Numbered from the stretch's first letter, positions 1 to 8,550 are shown. The stretch: DNA of 25,618 nt from Ramicandelaber brevisporus (GCA_025201865.1 MU603020.1:1-25618); one strand, 5' to 3'. A program made the numbers and translations. Notes: a model not told the origin generated them from the letters alone.

Positions 1-455
1 CTTCCGTTCGCTGTCTGTCTATCTGGTCACTCGCTCCACTCGCTCGTTCCGTCGTTCCGTGTCGCACTCTCTCTTTACCGTCTCAAGACGGCTGTCCAAG
101 GCGTCCGGCGTCAGGCGCTTTAGGCGTCCGCCGACAGCCGCATCGGCTCCTTTGAACAGACGAGGTAGGTTATCCTATCCCACATGTCTGTCGGCCGGTT
201 CTCTTCACCGAGTGCTCTTGCGCTGCCTCTTGACCGATTCAATTCGGCCGTGGTAGTGTGGGCCTTAATTGGTGGCCGCTGCATGGCGTCCGGTGCGCCC
301 TTTATGTGGGATGTTTGTAAAAACAAAATAATAGACCAAATTTGTCTGGAAACAGGCGGATTTGCTCATACAATAAAAGTATTGAAGGTAAAATGAATGG
401 CTTGGAATATGTTTTGCAACTGTGACTATGTCCTCCAAACGAGCGCATTTGGATT
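1..455. other. Non-coding left flank
   Basis: No convincing coding region is seen. Short open frames here are low-complexity (Ser/Leu/Arg) and lack domains, signal peptides or the KR motif of the neighbouring secreted proteins. The first 100 bases are rich in TCGCTC/TCTCT-like pyrimidine runs, as in the promoters elsewhere in the window. The right part is the 3' flank of the minus-strand gene at 456-1169. A plus-strand AATAAA lies at 372-377, but no plus-strand gene that it would terminate is visible. Confidence 0.5.
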
Positions 456-1169
456 TCAATTCTTGAATCGGCGCTTCCATGGGCTTGAGAGCGTTCTTGT
501 CTTTGTCAAACCTCTCTGCTGTGGCTGGTCCTCTGGTTTAGCCTGTGCATTCACCTGTGCCTTCCCCTGTGCCTTTTCCTGTTCTTGCTTCTTCCAGTTA
601 TTTTGGCGCTGCTCACTCTTCATTTTGTAATATGCCTGTGCATTCGTGTGAGTTTGTAACAGTTGCTTCTTGTAACCTTCAGGAACACCAAGTGTGTTGA
701 ACAGCGCTTCTGCCTCTGGACTGGCCGTAGCCGGCTTTGGTGCTGGACGTGGAGGTTGAACACCAGCTGGTCTAGGCATCGGTTGCGCTCCGCCTGCAGG
801 TCCCGGAACAAAACCTGGCGCTCCTCCTGGTGGTCTCTGCCACACGATGTCTGATTCTGGCGCTGCTGGCTGCCCTTGGTTTGGGACAGCTGGAGCTGCA
901 ATCACTGGTTTTTGCACTCCTTGACCAATCGGAAGAGGTGGTCGTGGCGATACCGGCGCTTGTGCAGGCGCTGGCTGCGATGAGGCTGTGGCAGAATCCT
1001 GCTTCTTTCCTCTGAGTTTGTCCTTTAGCCACTGTATAGGACTTGCGCGCTTATACAGCTGAACTGCTGTTGGCGACTGCACGGCGCGTGGGCAAGCATG
1101 CACGACGGTGGACACGCTGACCACCAGTAGGCAGGCTATGATGCAGAACAAGATGGGACGATGCAGCAT
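456..1169 (-). CDS. Secreted basic Pro/Ala/Gln-rich protein, KR-motif family member 1
   Basis: 237 aa, ATG at 1169. Residues 1-25 form a hydrophobic signal peptide with likely cleavage at VHA|C. A short pro-region follows, holding SPT at 32-34 and the dibasic KR at 40-41 in the context LYKRASPIQW, then a short cationic stretch with Trp47. Residues 60-150 are Pro/Ala/Gly-rich and probably disordered. Residues 155-195 are predicted helical and contain VPEGYKKQLLQTH (162-174); the tail is Gln/Lys-rich and ends strongly basic. The SPT-LYKR-W block is shared with the next two minus-strand genes (7 of 10 positions identical to the third between SPT and KR), so I treat them as paralogues. Kex2-type cleavage after KR is inferred from family-independent knowledge of fungal secretion. 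Function is unknown; a secreted effector, antimicrobial or wall-associated protein is possible. No known domain was recognised. Confidence 0.75.
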   Translation of the reverse strand: MLHRPILFCIIACLLVVSVSTVVHACPRAVQSPTAVQLYKRASPIQWLKDKLRGKKQDSATASSQPAPAQAPVSPRPPLPIGQGVQKPVIAAPAVPNQGQPAAPESDIVWQRPPGGAPGFVPGPAGGAQPMPRPAGVQPPRPAPKPATASPEAEALFNTLGVPEGYKKQLLQTHTNAQAYYKMKSEQRQNNWKKQEQEKAQGKAQVNAQAKPEDQPQQRGLTKTRTLSSPWKRRFKN

Positions 1170-1816
1170 TGCGTCTCTGGTTGCGAGTGTGTGTGCTCTA
1201 CTCTACTCTGCTCTGCTGCAAGAGTTGCTTTGGTGTGAAGGCAATAGTGGTGGTTTACAAGAGGCGAACCCTTTTCCTCGAGCAGTGAACCCTCTCCCTC
1301 AATAGGCCTGTGTGCTTCAGCTACCAGGCAGCCCCCTTTTCGCCGTCCACTCTTTTGGCTGTCATAGCATATCTCTTGGTGTTCTTCAGTGGAAGACTCC
1401 ATTTTCGCCGGAATGTTTTTTTTTCTCAATAGCCAACTCCGCCTCGTGCATATTCGTGAATAGAAAAAGTCCTGTTGACAACACCTATATCAGAACTGTG
1501 ATCCGCGTTCCTGCTGTTCGCCCTTTATGCCAAATGATGCTGCAAATTAAAGTGAGTGCAAAAAGAATGCAAAAAGAATACGATTAATGATGAAATGATG
1601 CGGATTTGTCCAAAGGGTTGTGAGAGAATAAAGTGCAAATGAAGGATGCAGGTGGAGTGCAAAAAAAAACAAAAAATGCAAGTGCGAAATGATGAAGTGA
1701 AGTGAAGCGATGCATAAAATACGAAGGATGAATGATGAAGGATGAAAAGAAGTGTTATTGCTCAATGAATATCAAGTATGGCAAGACGGCTGGCCAAGTC
1801 ACATATTTTGCTGTGT
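1170..1816. other. Intergenic between secreted paralogues 1 and 2
   Basis: This holds the promoter of gene 1 (right of 1169, with CT-rich runs near 1195-1220) and the 3' flank of gene 2. No coding region is supported. The part from 1540 to 1770 is a low-complexity quasi-repeat built from TGCAAA and GATGAA words. A plus-strand AATAAA occurs at 1628-1633, but no clear minus-strand AATAAA was found close to the gene 2 stop. Confidence 0.5.
1541..1682. repeat. Dispersed TGCAAA word cluster in the 3' flank of gene 2
   Basis: TGCAAA occurs at 1541, 1557, 1568, 1634 and 1658, with a TGCAAG at 1677, all inside 142 bases. Spacing is irregular, so it is not a tandem array. It lies downstream of the stop of the minus-strand gene at 1817-2179, so in that transcript it would read TTTGCA. 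It may be a 3'-UTR element or simply local A-rich low complexity. Confidence 0.35.
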
Positions 1817-2179
1817 TTACTGACGGCTCTGGCGGCGAGCACGTTTTTGGTCCCACGCCTTCTTCGCGTCAATGTGCGAGTTTGCCATCGCCATCGCGTT
1901 GCCACGGTTCGGCAGACTTCCGAGCCACTTGGTCACAACCTGATCCTGCACCTGCTTTGGTTGGCGACGGCCTTCGAGGCGGTCCATGGCTGTGTTGCGG
2001 TGCTTGTTCTGGCGCCACTTGTTGAACCACTTCTTGATGGGGTTGTCCCGCTTGTACAGCTCCTGGCGCTGGGACAAGGCGGTAGGAGAGGCAACCGGTG
2101 CAGCGTCGGCCGCGGCCAACAGACAAAAGAGGAACAGCAGAGCTGTAACAATAAACGTAGCGAAGCGAGCTGCCTTCAT
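1817..2179 (-). CDS. Secreted small cationic protein, KR-motif family member 2
   Basis: 120 aa from the ATG at 2179. An upstream in-frame extension is His/Thr-rich, lacks ATG and would precede the signal peptide, so it was rejected. Residues 1-26 are a clear signal peptide (hydrophobic core VTALLFLFCLLAA, cleavage near ADA|AP). SPT sits at 31-33 and LYKR at 41-44, followed by PI and two Trp residues (51, 55) in a short Lys/Arg-rich, potentially amphipathic helix. Further dibasic sites are at 71-72 (RR), 112-113 (KR) and 115-116 (RR), so several peptides could be released. A C-terminal SHIDAKKAW region (101-109) resembles the THTNAQAYY region of gene 1. It is the shortest and most basic family member. 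The architecture is that of a preproprotein; function is not known. A Kex2-processed membrane-active peptide is one possibility, but only by analogy. Confidence 0.75.
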   Translation of the reverse strand: MKAARFATFIVTALLFLFCLLAAADAAPVASPTALSQRQELYKRDNPIKKWFNKWRQNKHRNTAMDRLEGRRQPKQVQDQVVTKWLGSLPNRGNAMAMANSHIDAKKAWDQKRARRQSRQ

Positions 2180-2822
2180 TGTGAGATATGCGTGTGTATG
2201 TGCGCGTGTGTGCGTGTGTATGCGTGTATGCAAATTGTGCGATAGTATGCAACAACAAAAAAAGGATTTGTGATGAGGTTGCTTTGACTGTATGGATGCA
2301 AGTGAGGCAAAGAAGGAAGTTCAGTTGGATGAAGATACGAATTTGAGCGAGACGCAAAAGGAAGAATTCATCGCAGCCGCGCCTTCCGCCTCCTATTTGT
2401 ATGATATTCACTGCCACACCTTTCGCTCGTGTAAATGAGAGTTGACTGACGTACTCTCATATCTTCACTTTTGATGCTTCCCTGTTTTTCTCTTTCTTAC
2501 CTCGATTTGAAGCGTACTGTCTGTAAGAAGTCCCAGTCACGTGCCCCAGACCTACATGCCTGTGAGGATTAAATATAGTGGCAACAAGCATTTGCTTCAC
2601 TCGCAGTAACATGTTCGTCATTCTGCACATCCTTCCAATGATCGACACTTGTATGGATATCTCAAGCAAATACACAGCTGTGGCCTCGCATCGGGCCCTA
2701 TTCGGTCGCTCGGACCAAAAAGCCCACTTCAGAGATTGTGTGCGACGTCTCAATTACCAAATGCCATTTTGAACTGGCAAACATATAAGAGTACAAAGCT
2801 TTGACTGGAGGAGGTACATTTG

Positions 2823-2862
2823 GTAATACAGTCGAGCTGTGTTTCTACCGTAACTGTATTAC
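2823..2862. repeat. Perfect 10-bp inverted repeat
   Basis: Arm GTAATACAGT at 2823-2832 is the exact reverse complement of ACTGTATTAC at 2853-2862, separated by 20 bases. It lies just beyond the predicted poly(A) site of gene 3 and upstream of gene 2. It could form a hairpin or be a dimeric protein-binding site; chance occurrence is also possible in about 25 kb. Confidence 0.45.
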
Positions 2863-2901
2863 AGCGTCAACACAGGGCATATCAACTAATACTGGCCGAC
2901 A

Positions 2902-2907
2902 TTTATT
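2902..2907 (-). terminator. Candidate poly(A) signal of secreted paralogue 3
   Basis: TTTATT on the plus strand reads AATAAA on the minus strand, about 135 bases after the stop codon of the gene at 3043-3915, a normal distance for a fungal 3' UTR. Confidence 0.5.
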
Positions 2908-3042
2908 GAAACAGAGCAAAAGAAAATAAAATAATGCTGTGAAGTGAGAAATGATGAGGAAGAATAATAAGAAAGATGCAGAAATGAAAGTGTGTTTAGT
3001 GTGAAGGGGGGATATCTGTTGGTGGCTGTTGGATGGTGTGCT

Positions 3043-3915
3043 TTATGCATGGGGAGGCGCAGGATATGGGAACGGATGCATTGCTTGCTGCTGAGCGGCA
3101 AATTGCTGAACCTGGGGAAGAACGGCTGGCTGCTGAGCAATAGGTGCTGGAGCTTGTGGTTGTGGCTGTGGTTGTGGCTGTGGTTGTGGCTGTGGTTGTG
3201 CAGCTGGTTGTGCAGTGGGACCTTTAGGTGGAGAGGGAGAGGCAGGTTTGGCAGGAGCTTGGGCTTGTGCTTGTGCCTTGGCTCCGGCAGCTGGCTTAGT
3301 GGATGGATGGGTGTTTTTCCATAACTCGAGTAAACGCTGGCGATAAGCTGGAGGAATTGCTGCAAACGGATGGGCTGGATCAACTTTGACTGCAGTCACT
3401 GTGGTCTTTGTCTTCTTCTCGCCCTTCTTTGCACTCTTTGGTTTCGATTTGTCGTCCTTGCCAGACTTCTTGCTGTTCTTTTTGTTTGCTTTGCGCTTAA
3501 ACCGCTTGTCGCCCATTAGCATCTTGAATGCAAATGCACGCTGAGCTTTGGGAACCTTTTCAATACGCTTATTCATCTCACGAGCAATCTTCGACTTTAC
3601 TTTGTGCATAATTGTGTCACGGACGCCCTTCAATCCATTTGCTATCCAGTCTCCAAAGTCTCGTTTAACCAGTGCTACTTTAGTTGGCGAATGCTGATTG
3701 TTGTTGAAACCAATGGGCATCAATGCGTTTGGTCCATTGCCGCCCTGTCGGACAAGTCCAATTCGCATGGGAATGTTCAGTGCTTCCGCTTTTGCTTCTG
3801 GTTTAGCCTCTGGGTCAGGAGCAGCCGATGCCTCCACTACAAAGTCGAGAGCCCAAATGAGGAGCAGCACTGCCAGTATCCCAAGGAAAACCGGCCGAAT
3901 CTCGTGAGCCCTCAT
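3043..3915 (-). CDS. Secreted Lys-rich/PQ-repeat protein, KR-motif family member 3
   Basis: 290 aa, ATG at 3915. Residues 8-32 form a hydrophobic signal segment with likely cleavage near EASAA|P. Residues 33-75 are a pro-region with acidic PEAKAE repeats. SPT is at 76-78 and LVKR at 82-85, then DFGDW with Trp90 and a long basic helix-prone stretch (about 90-135). Residues 138-172 are extremely Lys-rich. IPPAYRQRLLELWKNTH (187-203) parallels VPEGYKKQLLQTH of gene 1. The rest is Ala/Gln/Pro low complexity, including a (PQ)n run at about 240-254. SPTKVALVKR here and SPTAVQLYKR in gene 1 agree at 7 of 10 positions, the best evidence that these dissimilar-looking proteins are paralogues. Location is predicted extracellular after Kex2-like cleavage; function is unknown. 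The poly-Lys block could bind anionic surfaces or nucleic acids (inference). Confidence 0.75.
   Translation of the reverse strand: MRAHEIRPVFLGILAVLLLIWALDFVVEASAAPDPEAKPEAKAEALNIPMRIGLVRQGGNGPNALMPIGFNNNQHSPTKVALVKRDFGDWIANGLKGVRDTIMHKVKSKIAREMNKRIEKVPKAQRAFAFKMLMGDKRFKRKANKKNSKKSGKDDKSKPKSAKKGEKKTKTTVTAVKVDPAHPFAAIPPAYRQRLLELWKNTHPSTKPAAGAKAQAQAQAPAKPASPSPPKGPTAQPAAQPQPQPQPQPQPQPQAPAPIAQQPAVLPQVQQFAAQQQAMHPFPYPAPPHA
3155..3201 (-). repeat. 12-bp tandem repeat coding for PQPQ
   Basis: Nearly four copies of TGTGGTTGTGGC on the plus strand. Read on the minus strand it encodes the Pro-Gln dipeptide run of secreted paralogue 3, so copy number changes would alter the protein length in steps of four residues without shifting the frame. 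Confidence 0.85.
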
Positions 3916-4451
3916 ACTGCTGCTTCTGATACTGCTGCCGCTGCTATTACCTCAACTACAACCACTGCTGGTACTAATAATGCTGCTGCCGCCGCCGCTG
4001 TTGGTAGAAGATGCAAGATGCAGTATGCAGGCGATGCTGAGAGCAGACTAATGCAAATAGGCGCTCTACCTCGATGATGCAGGTTGCAAATAGTAAAGAA
4101 AGAAAAAAAAAGAAGAAAGAAAGAGTATAAGGAGGAACAGGCGAGACGAATACACCAAAAAACAATGGGCACTTTTGGAAACTGCATCCAGCGCGGGTAC
4201 TTGGCTACAGAGAGAAGAATATTATAACCAAGTCGGGGGAACATCTGGGTCGCCTTGTATACATCTATCTACTACTACTACACGGGCTCACCATCCTTCC
4301 ATTATACTTATGTTTACTAACTTGCAATACTACTAATGAGAAGAGAACAAATCAGTTTAAATTGAGAATAATAAAATGGGGTAAAATGAAAAAATGGAAA
4401 TGAAAAGCGAAGATGGAAAAGATGAATAGCTGTTATTGGTGATGGATGGGT
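3916..4451. other. Promoter/5' region of paralogue 3 and 3' flank of the MFS gene
   Basis: No coding region is supported. Next to the gene 3 start (3917-4010) the sequence is GCTGCTG/ACTACTA-rich. A 110-codon minus-strand open frame (3912-4244) overlaps the start of gene 3 and ends in Ala/Val low complexity, so it is taken as 5'-UTR shadow. Position 4090-4125 is an A/G run (a CT tract on the minus strand) typical of the promoters in this window. Confidence 0.5.
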
Positions 4452-7082
4452 TTAAATACGCTGCGAGAATGGAACGTAGGATGACTTGCTGGTGCTGCCG
4501 CCAGATGTTGCCAACTGCTGCTGTCCAACTGGTCCAACCTTGTTGCCATGAGACTCTGATTGTTGGCGCATTGGACGCGGAGGCGGATTGTACTGGTAAT
4601 CAGAGAGTACTTCCCGGCTACCGTTGCGACGCATGCCTGCTCCTAGAACACTGGCATCGTTCGACACTGCTCCACCGCTGCTGTTGCTGCCGTTGCGCGG
4701 CATGGTGTACTGCTGTTGCTGCTGCTGTGATTGCTGGCCTGGAGGGAATGAGTTCTCGTAGGGGCGGTTGTAGCCACCAATCATTTGCCCAATGTTCATA
4801 CTGACTGGACGGAAGTTGCGGTTGGCGCTGTTTGAGCCAGGTGTAGTAGTTCCCGCACTGCCGTTTCCAGTAGTGCTGCGCTGCTGTTGCTGATGAGACT
4901 GACCAATGTGATTGCCACTTGGAGTGATTACACCGCCAGACGGACCCATTGTAGTGCTGAATGACTGATAGAAACTGCTGGTGTTGCTAGGCGAGGACAT
5001 GTTTGGATTGTACATGCTGTCGTGTTTACCAGGGCCATTGCCACCAGCAGCAGCCGAGTGGCTGCTAACCTCGGCATCGGTTTTCACCAAACGAAGCTTA
5101 ATAATGCACATCATCAGATAATCATCCCACTCAACCTCTTCCTGCTCATGAGAGAGAATTTCCACCTTGAAACGCCACTTGGACTTGCGGATAACACGAA
5201 CCATGCGTCCAAACAGGCGAGTACGAAGAACCTGGCCAGGAACAGCCGGGAACAAGCGATCGCGCAGCTTTGAACGAAGCAGCACCAGTATAATAATACC
5301 AACGCACTTGATAGCCAGAATCCAATACAAGTTGACAGTGTACGGGTAAGGATCAGAAACGGAATAGCCATGGGCCATCATTGAGTTGTAGATTGCATTG
5401 AAGGTGAAGCCACCAGCAATGCCACCAATAGACCACGCAGTGATAATGATACCATGGCAAGCACTGACGTTACCCGGACCAAACATGTCGGCAATGAAGG
5501 CAGGCATTACACCAGTGCCGCCACCGTAGAAGAACGTTGCACCCCAGCTAGTCAGGAGGAAAGCCCAGTAGCATCCATTATGCATTGCAATTGGAAGACA
5601 CACAATCATGATGATCTGAGCACACAGCATAATCATAAAGGTGGGCTTGCGTCCAATATAGTCAGATACAGTTGACAGGATAAGACGGCCGGCAATGTTA
5701 AACATTCCATCAATCATTACAATATTGGCAGCACGATCAGCACGCTCATTCTTTGGAACAAAGTTGTCATCATTGCGGGAATAAAACAAATCCTGGACCA
5801 TTGGAGACAGTCGAGATATAATTACCAATCCAAACACCAAGTTGGCAAAGAACAAATAGTACAACATCCACAAATCACGCGACTGCAGTGCCTGGATCAG
5901 TGTAATCTTAATCGTTGGCTTTTCTTCCATCACAGCGGCAGTTCCAGATTGCGGTGAGTGGGAGAATTCGCTGTCATCCCCCATGCCACTAGCAAAGCTC
6001 TTTCCACCCATCAAATTGTTATTATGACCATTCATGGCTGAGCCAGACAAATGATGGCCCTCCTTAATGTTAGCCTGTTTCTCAACATCATCAGTTGGAG
6101 CAAAGGCACGCTGGACACGTCCTTTGGAGTCTTCCTGGAGAGTCAAGCCATTGACATAATAGCCAGGAGGCGGAGCACGGAAGACTTGGGCACTGCTGAA
6201 CATGATTATGAAGAACAATGCACCTTCTATGACAAACATTATGGGCAGCGAAGTGCTTCTATACAGCATGATGCGTACCTTAGTGAATGCAAGCGCACCG
6301 CCTCCAAAGCCACAGACAGCAAATCCAGCAGCTAAGCCACGAGAGTTTGGATACCATTTCTGAACAATAGAGGTGGTGGTGACGTAGTTGATGCCAATTC
6401 CACACGCAGTAACCATCCCATAGCCAACATAGAGTAACCACAGTTGACGATACTGAAGAGCAAGCGCAGCCAACATATTACCAATTGCAAACAACATTGT
6501 GCCCACTGTAGAGCAGCGACGTGGCGAATTACGCTCAATCCATGGCCCAAAAATGGCAGCTCCAAACCCAAAGAATCCAATTGCAATGTAAAACGTCGCC
6601 GATGCACGGTTGGCATTCTCGTTGTCAAACAGCAAGTTATCAACTGGCTTATTCAGCACACTCCATGCGTACAATGAGCCACTGCAGAACTGAACCAACA
6701 CTGCTGCTGGCAGGATATAATAGCGCGAGAATTTAACCAGTCCACCAAGAATGCGCTCATCAGCCTTGACCTGATCATCTGTACGAATGTACTCAGTGTT
6801 GCCATAGTGGTCAAGCAACATACGCACAACAAAGTTGCTCTTTGAACCAACTCCACCTGAAGCAGACTTCTTCTTTGCTGCTGACTTGCCGGTTGTAAGT
6901 TTCATTTGTGATTGTGGTGAAGACGATGCTGCAATAACTGATCCTCCAGTAGAATTTGGTTGTGAAGCTGAAGGAAGAGAATTGGCGCGCGGGCGGTCAT
7001 TCGCTGCCGCTGATGTTGACGCGACTGCTGGTCCACCAGCGACGCCGCCGCTGCCGCCAGTTGCACTGCTACTACTATTCAT
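4452..7082 (-). CDS. MFS transporter, oxalate/formate antiporter (OFA) type, with long disordered tails
   Basis: 876 aa, ATG at 7082. Residues 1-85 are Ser/Gly/Ala-rich and disordered. The MFS core runs from about 120 to 605: six hydrophobic segments from YYILPAAVLVQF to the segment ending near 300, a cytoplasmic loop of about 100 residues (300-395, starting with the APPPGY motif typical after TM6 in the OFA family), then six more segments. The MFS signature between TM8 and TM9 is clear as GRLILSTVSDYIGRKP (465-480). Known relatives move small mono- or dicarboxylates such as lactate, formate or oxalate at the plasma membrane; the substrate here cannot be read from sequence. The C-terminal tail (about 640-876) is Gln/Ser/Asn-rich with a short polyQ run and a PPPRP motif near 833 that could bind SH3 domains. 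OFA proteins are usually 400-600 aa, so the extra length is mostly these tails and the central loop. Intronless. Confidence 0.85.
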   Translation of the reverse strand: MNSSSSATGGSGGVAGGPAVASTSAAANDRPRANSLPSASQPNSTGGSVIAASSSPQSQMKLTTGKSAAKKKSASGGVGSKSNFVVRMLLDHYGNTEYIRTDDQVKADERILGGLVKFSRYYILPAAVLVQFCSGSLYAWSVLNKPVDNLLFDNENANRASATFYIAIGFFGFGAAIFGPWIERNSPRRCSTVGTMLFAIGNMLAALALQYRQLWLLYVGYGMVTACGIGINYVTTTSIVQKWYPNSRGLAAGFAVCGFGGGALAFTKVRIMLYRSTSLPIMFVIEGALFFIIMFSSAQVFRAPPPGYYVNGLTLQEDSKGRVQRAFAPTDDVEKQANIKEGHHLSGSAMNGHNNNLMGGKSFASGMGDDSEFSHSPQSGTAAVMEEKPTIKITLIQALQSRDLWMLYYLFFANLVFGLVIISRLSPMVQDLFYSRNDDNFVPKNERADRAANIVMIDGMFNIAGRLILSTVSDYIGRKPTFMIMLCAQIIMIVCLPIAMHNGCYWAFLLTSWGATFFYGGGTGVMPAFIADMFGPGNVSACHGIIITAWSIGGIAGGFTFNAIYNSMMAHGYSVSDPYPYTVNLYWILAIKCVGIIILVLLRSKLRDRLFPAVPGQVLRTRLFGRMVRVIRKSKWRFKVEILSHEQEEVEWDDYLMMCIIKLRLVKTDAEVSSHSAAAGGNGPGKHDSMYNPNMSSPSNTSSFYQSFSTTMGPSGGVITPSGNHIGQSHQQQQRSTTGNGSAGTTTPGSNSANRNFRPVSMNIGQMIGGYNRPYENSFPPGQQSQQQQQQYTMPRNGSNSSGGAVSNDASVLGAGMRRNGSREVLSDYQYNPPPRPMRQQSESHGNKVGPVGQQQLATSGGSTSKSSYVPFSQRI

Positions 7083-8090
7083 TCAGAGAGTGAGAATGAG
7101 TGAGTGAGTGAGAGAAAGGAAGGAAGAGACACGCTGTTCGCCACAATTGCTATTTCGAATATATTGCACAGAAAATAATGTTGATTCACTGTTGTGTGAT
7201 GGATGTCGTGAGTGGAAGAAACGAATACACTCAGGAGAGAAAGAAAGAAAATAACTAACACGAAAGCAAGAGAGCAAGTAATTGGGTGTAATATCAAGCC
7301 GCGAACGCGTGAATTGCAATAGAATAAGAAATGAGGGTGGGTATTTGACTGTGAGATGACTGTCTGCCTACTAGGGAAAAGTGGGAGCAAAACACAGCAA
7401 AACTGCACACCGCCTTAATGAGCAACGACACAACACAGCAGTTGGAGGGGAGTGAGTGAATGGGGGAAACGCAGCACTTGTGAGGACAACAGTCAGAGCG
7501 GGATCGACAAAATGTGCCACTGCCAATAGATTAATGTATAAGGAAAGAGGTGGAATGGATTAGTGATGTTTGAAAGGAGGGAAAAGAGGGAGGTTGGGTG
7601 ACACTGAACAGCCACGAGTCAGAGTATGAACAAATATGGTCAGGTGGATCAACAATGCAGCTGTTTGGTGGCAATTGACTAACAGCCAAGTTGTTGATTC
7701 TGTGTATTGGGGGAGGGGAGGGGAGGAAGGAGGAGGGACCGGTGGAGCAGTGGAACGAGGACTCGGTGAAAGGCACGACACAGTGTAACAGAGCGCAATA
7801 CAGCCCAAAATGCTGAATATGCAAACCGAGCGTGGAGCGATGGTAGTGGCGATGCTTGGTTTGTTTGGTCACGCTGAAGGAGGGGAAGGGATGGGAGCGA
7901 GAAGCTGGATAGGGAAAAGAGCGAAGAGAGCCGGAGAGAAAGAGTGGCGAAGAGGCAGTCAATAAGAACAATGTATCTGCTTTGATGGCAATCCTAAACA
8001 CGATCGGAGAGCAACAAGTGAGAAGCGATGGAAAGTTGTACACGCACCTACGAAGCGAGCGACTCAAGTACGCGCGCAGGCAGGGCGAGC

Positions 8091-8141
8091 AAGAAGAGAG
8101 ACAGAGAAAGAGAGAGAGAGAAAGGAAGAAATAGAGGAAGA
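8091..8141. repeat. Homopurine (GA)n tract
   Basis: Nearly pure A/G over 51 bases with two interruptions; an uninterrupted run of 29 purines spans 8103-8131. On the MFS coding strand it is a polypyrimidine tract about 1 kb upstream of the ATG. Such tracts can form triplex DNA or exclude nucleosomes. Confidence 0.7.
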
Positions 8142-8505
8142 TTGCAGAGTGTATAGTACGGAGCAAGCACGCAGAGCAGGAAAAGAGAGAGCGGCTGGCG
8201 GATGATTAAACCAGGATTGCACCGAGGGGATCGGCCCGTAATATGGGAGAAAGAAAGAGAGCACGCGAAAGGGAGAGAAAGCGAGAGAAAGTGAGAATGG
8301 ATCGCAGCGCACGAGTCAACCAAACAGTCGAGCAAGTAGCAACAGCAGAGGAAGCAGAGGAAGCAGAAGATGATTGTGTGGGGAGTCGTGTGTATGCGGT
8401 TTGCGGGCGGCTGTCGTAACTGTCGGGAACGGCAGTGGTGTGGCCAATCTATTACAAAATAAAATCAATAAATAAGGAGTTGCAAGTGGGAGAAAACTTT
8501 ATTGG

Positions 8506-8550
8506 TCAAGCAAGTGGGCAAGCAAGCAAGCAAGCAGGCTAGCTAGCTAG
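8506..8550. repeat. GCAA tandem repeat joined to a GCTA palindromic repeat
   Basis: About 4.75 copies of GCAA (8518-8536) are followed directly by GCTAGCTAGCTAG (8538-8550), which is self-complementary. Two more CAAG copies precede it at 8507-8514. It is a compound microsatellite in the upstream region of the MFS gene. Confidence 0.75.

Larger units (their letters stand above)
2180..3042. other. Intergenic between secreted paralogues 2 and 3
   Basis: No supported coding region. Just right of gene 2 (2185-2235) is a GT-rich stretch, which would be a CA-rich 5' leader of its minus-strand mRNA. Further right are a 10-bp inverted repeat and the likely poly(A) signal of gene 3, annotated separately. 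A 98-codon minus-strand open frame at 2457-2753 has no signal peptide or family motif and is not called. Confidence 0.5.

Noticed and set aside
2180-2233. His/Thr-rich extension of secreted paralogue 2
   Set aside because: No ATG, and it would precede the signal peptide. The sequence is a CA-repeat leader.
2457-2753. Possible fourth secreted paralogue between genes 2 and 3
   Set aside because: The 98-codon frame has no signal peptide and neither shared motif.
3912-4244. 110-codon minus-strand open frame overlapping the start of secreted paralogue 3
   Set aside because: It ends in Ala/Val low complexity from a GCTGCT run and has no domain; it is better explained as 5' UTR.
7531-8166. 211-codon minus-strand open frame with apparent hydrophobic N-terminus
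   Set aside because: It lies in a purine-skewed region, so the minus strand yields Ser/Leu/Phe/Pro codons with few stops. No domain is visible and the hydrophobicity is compositional.
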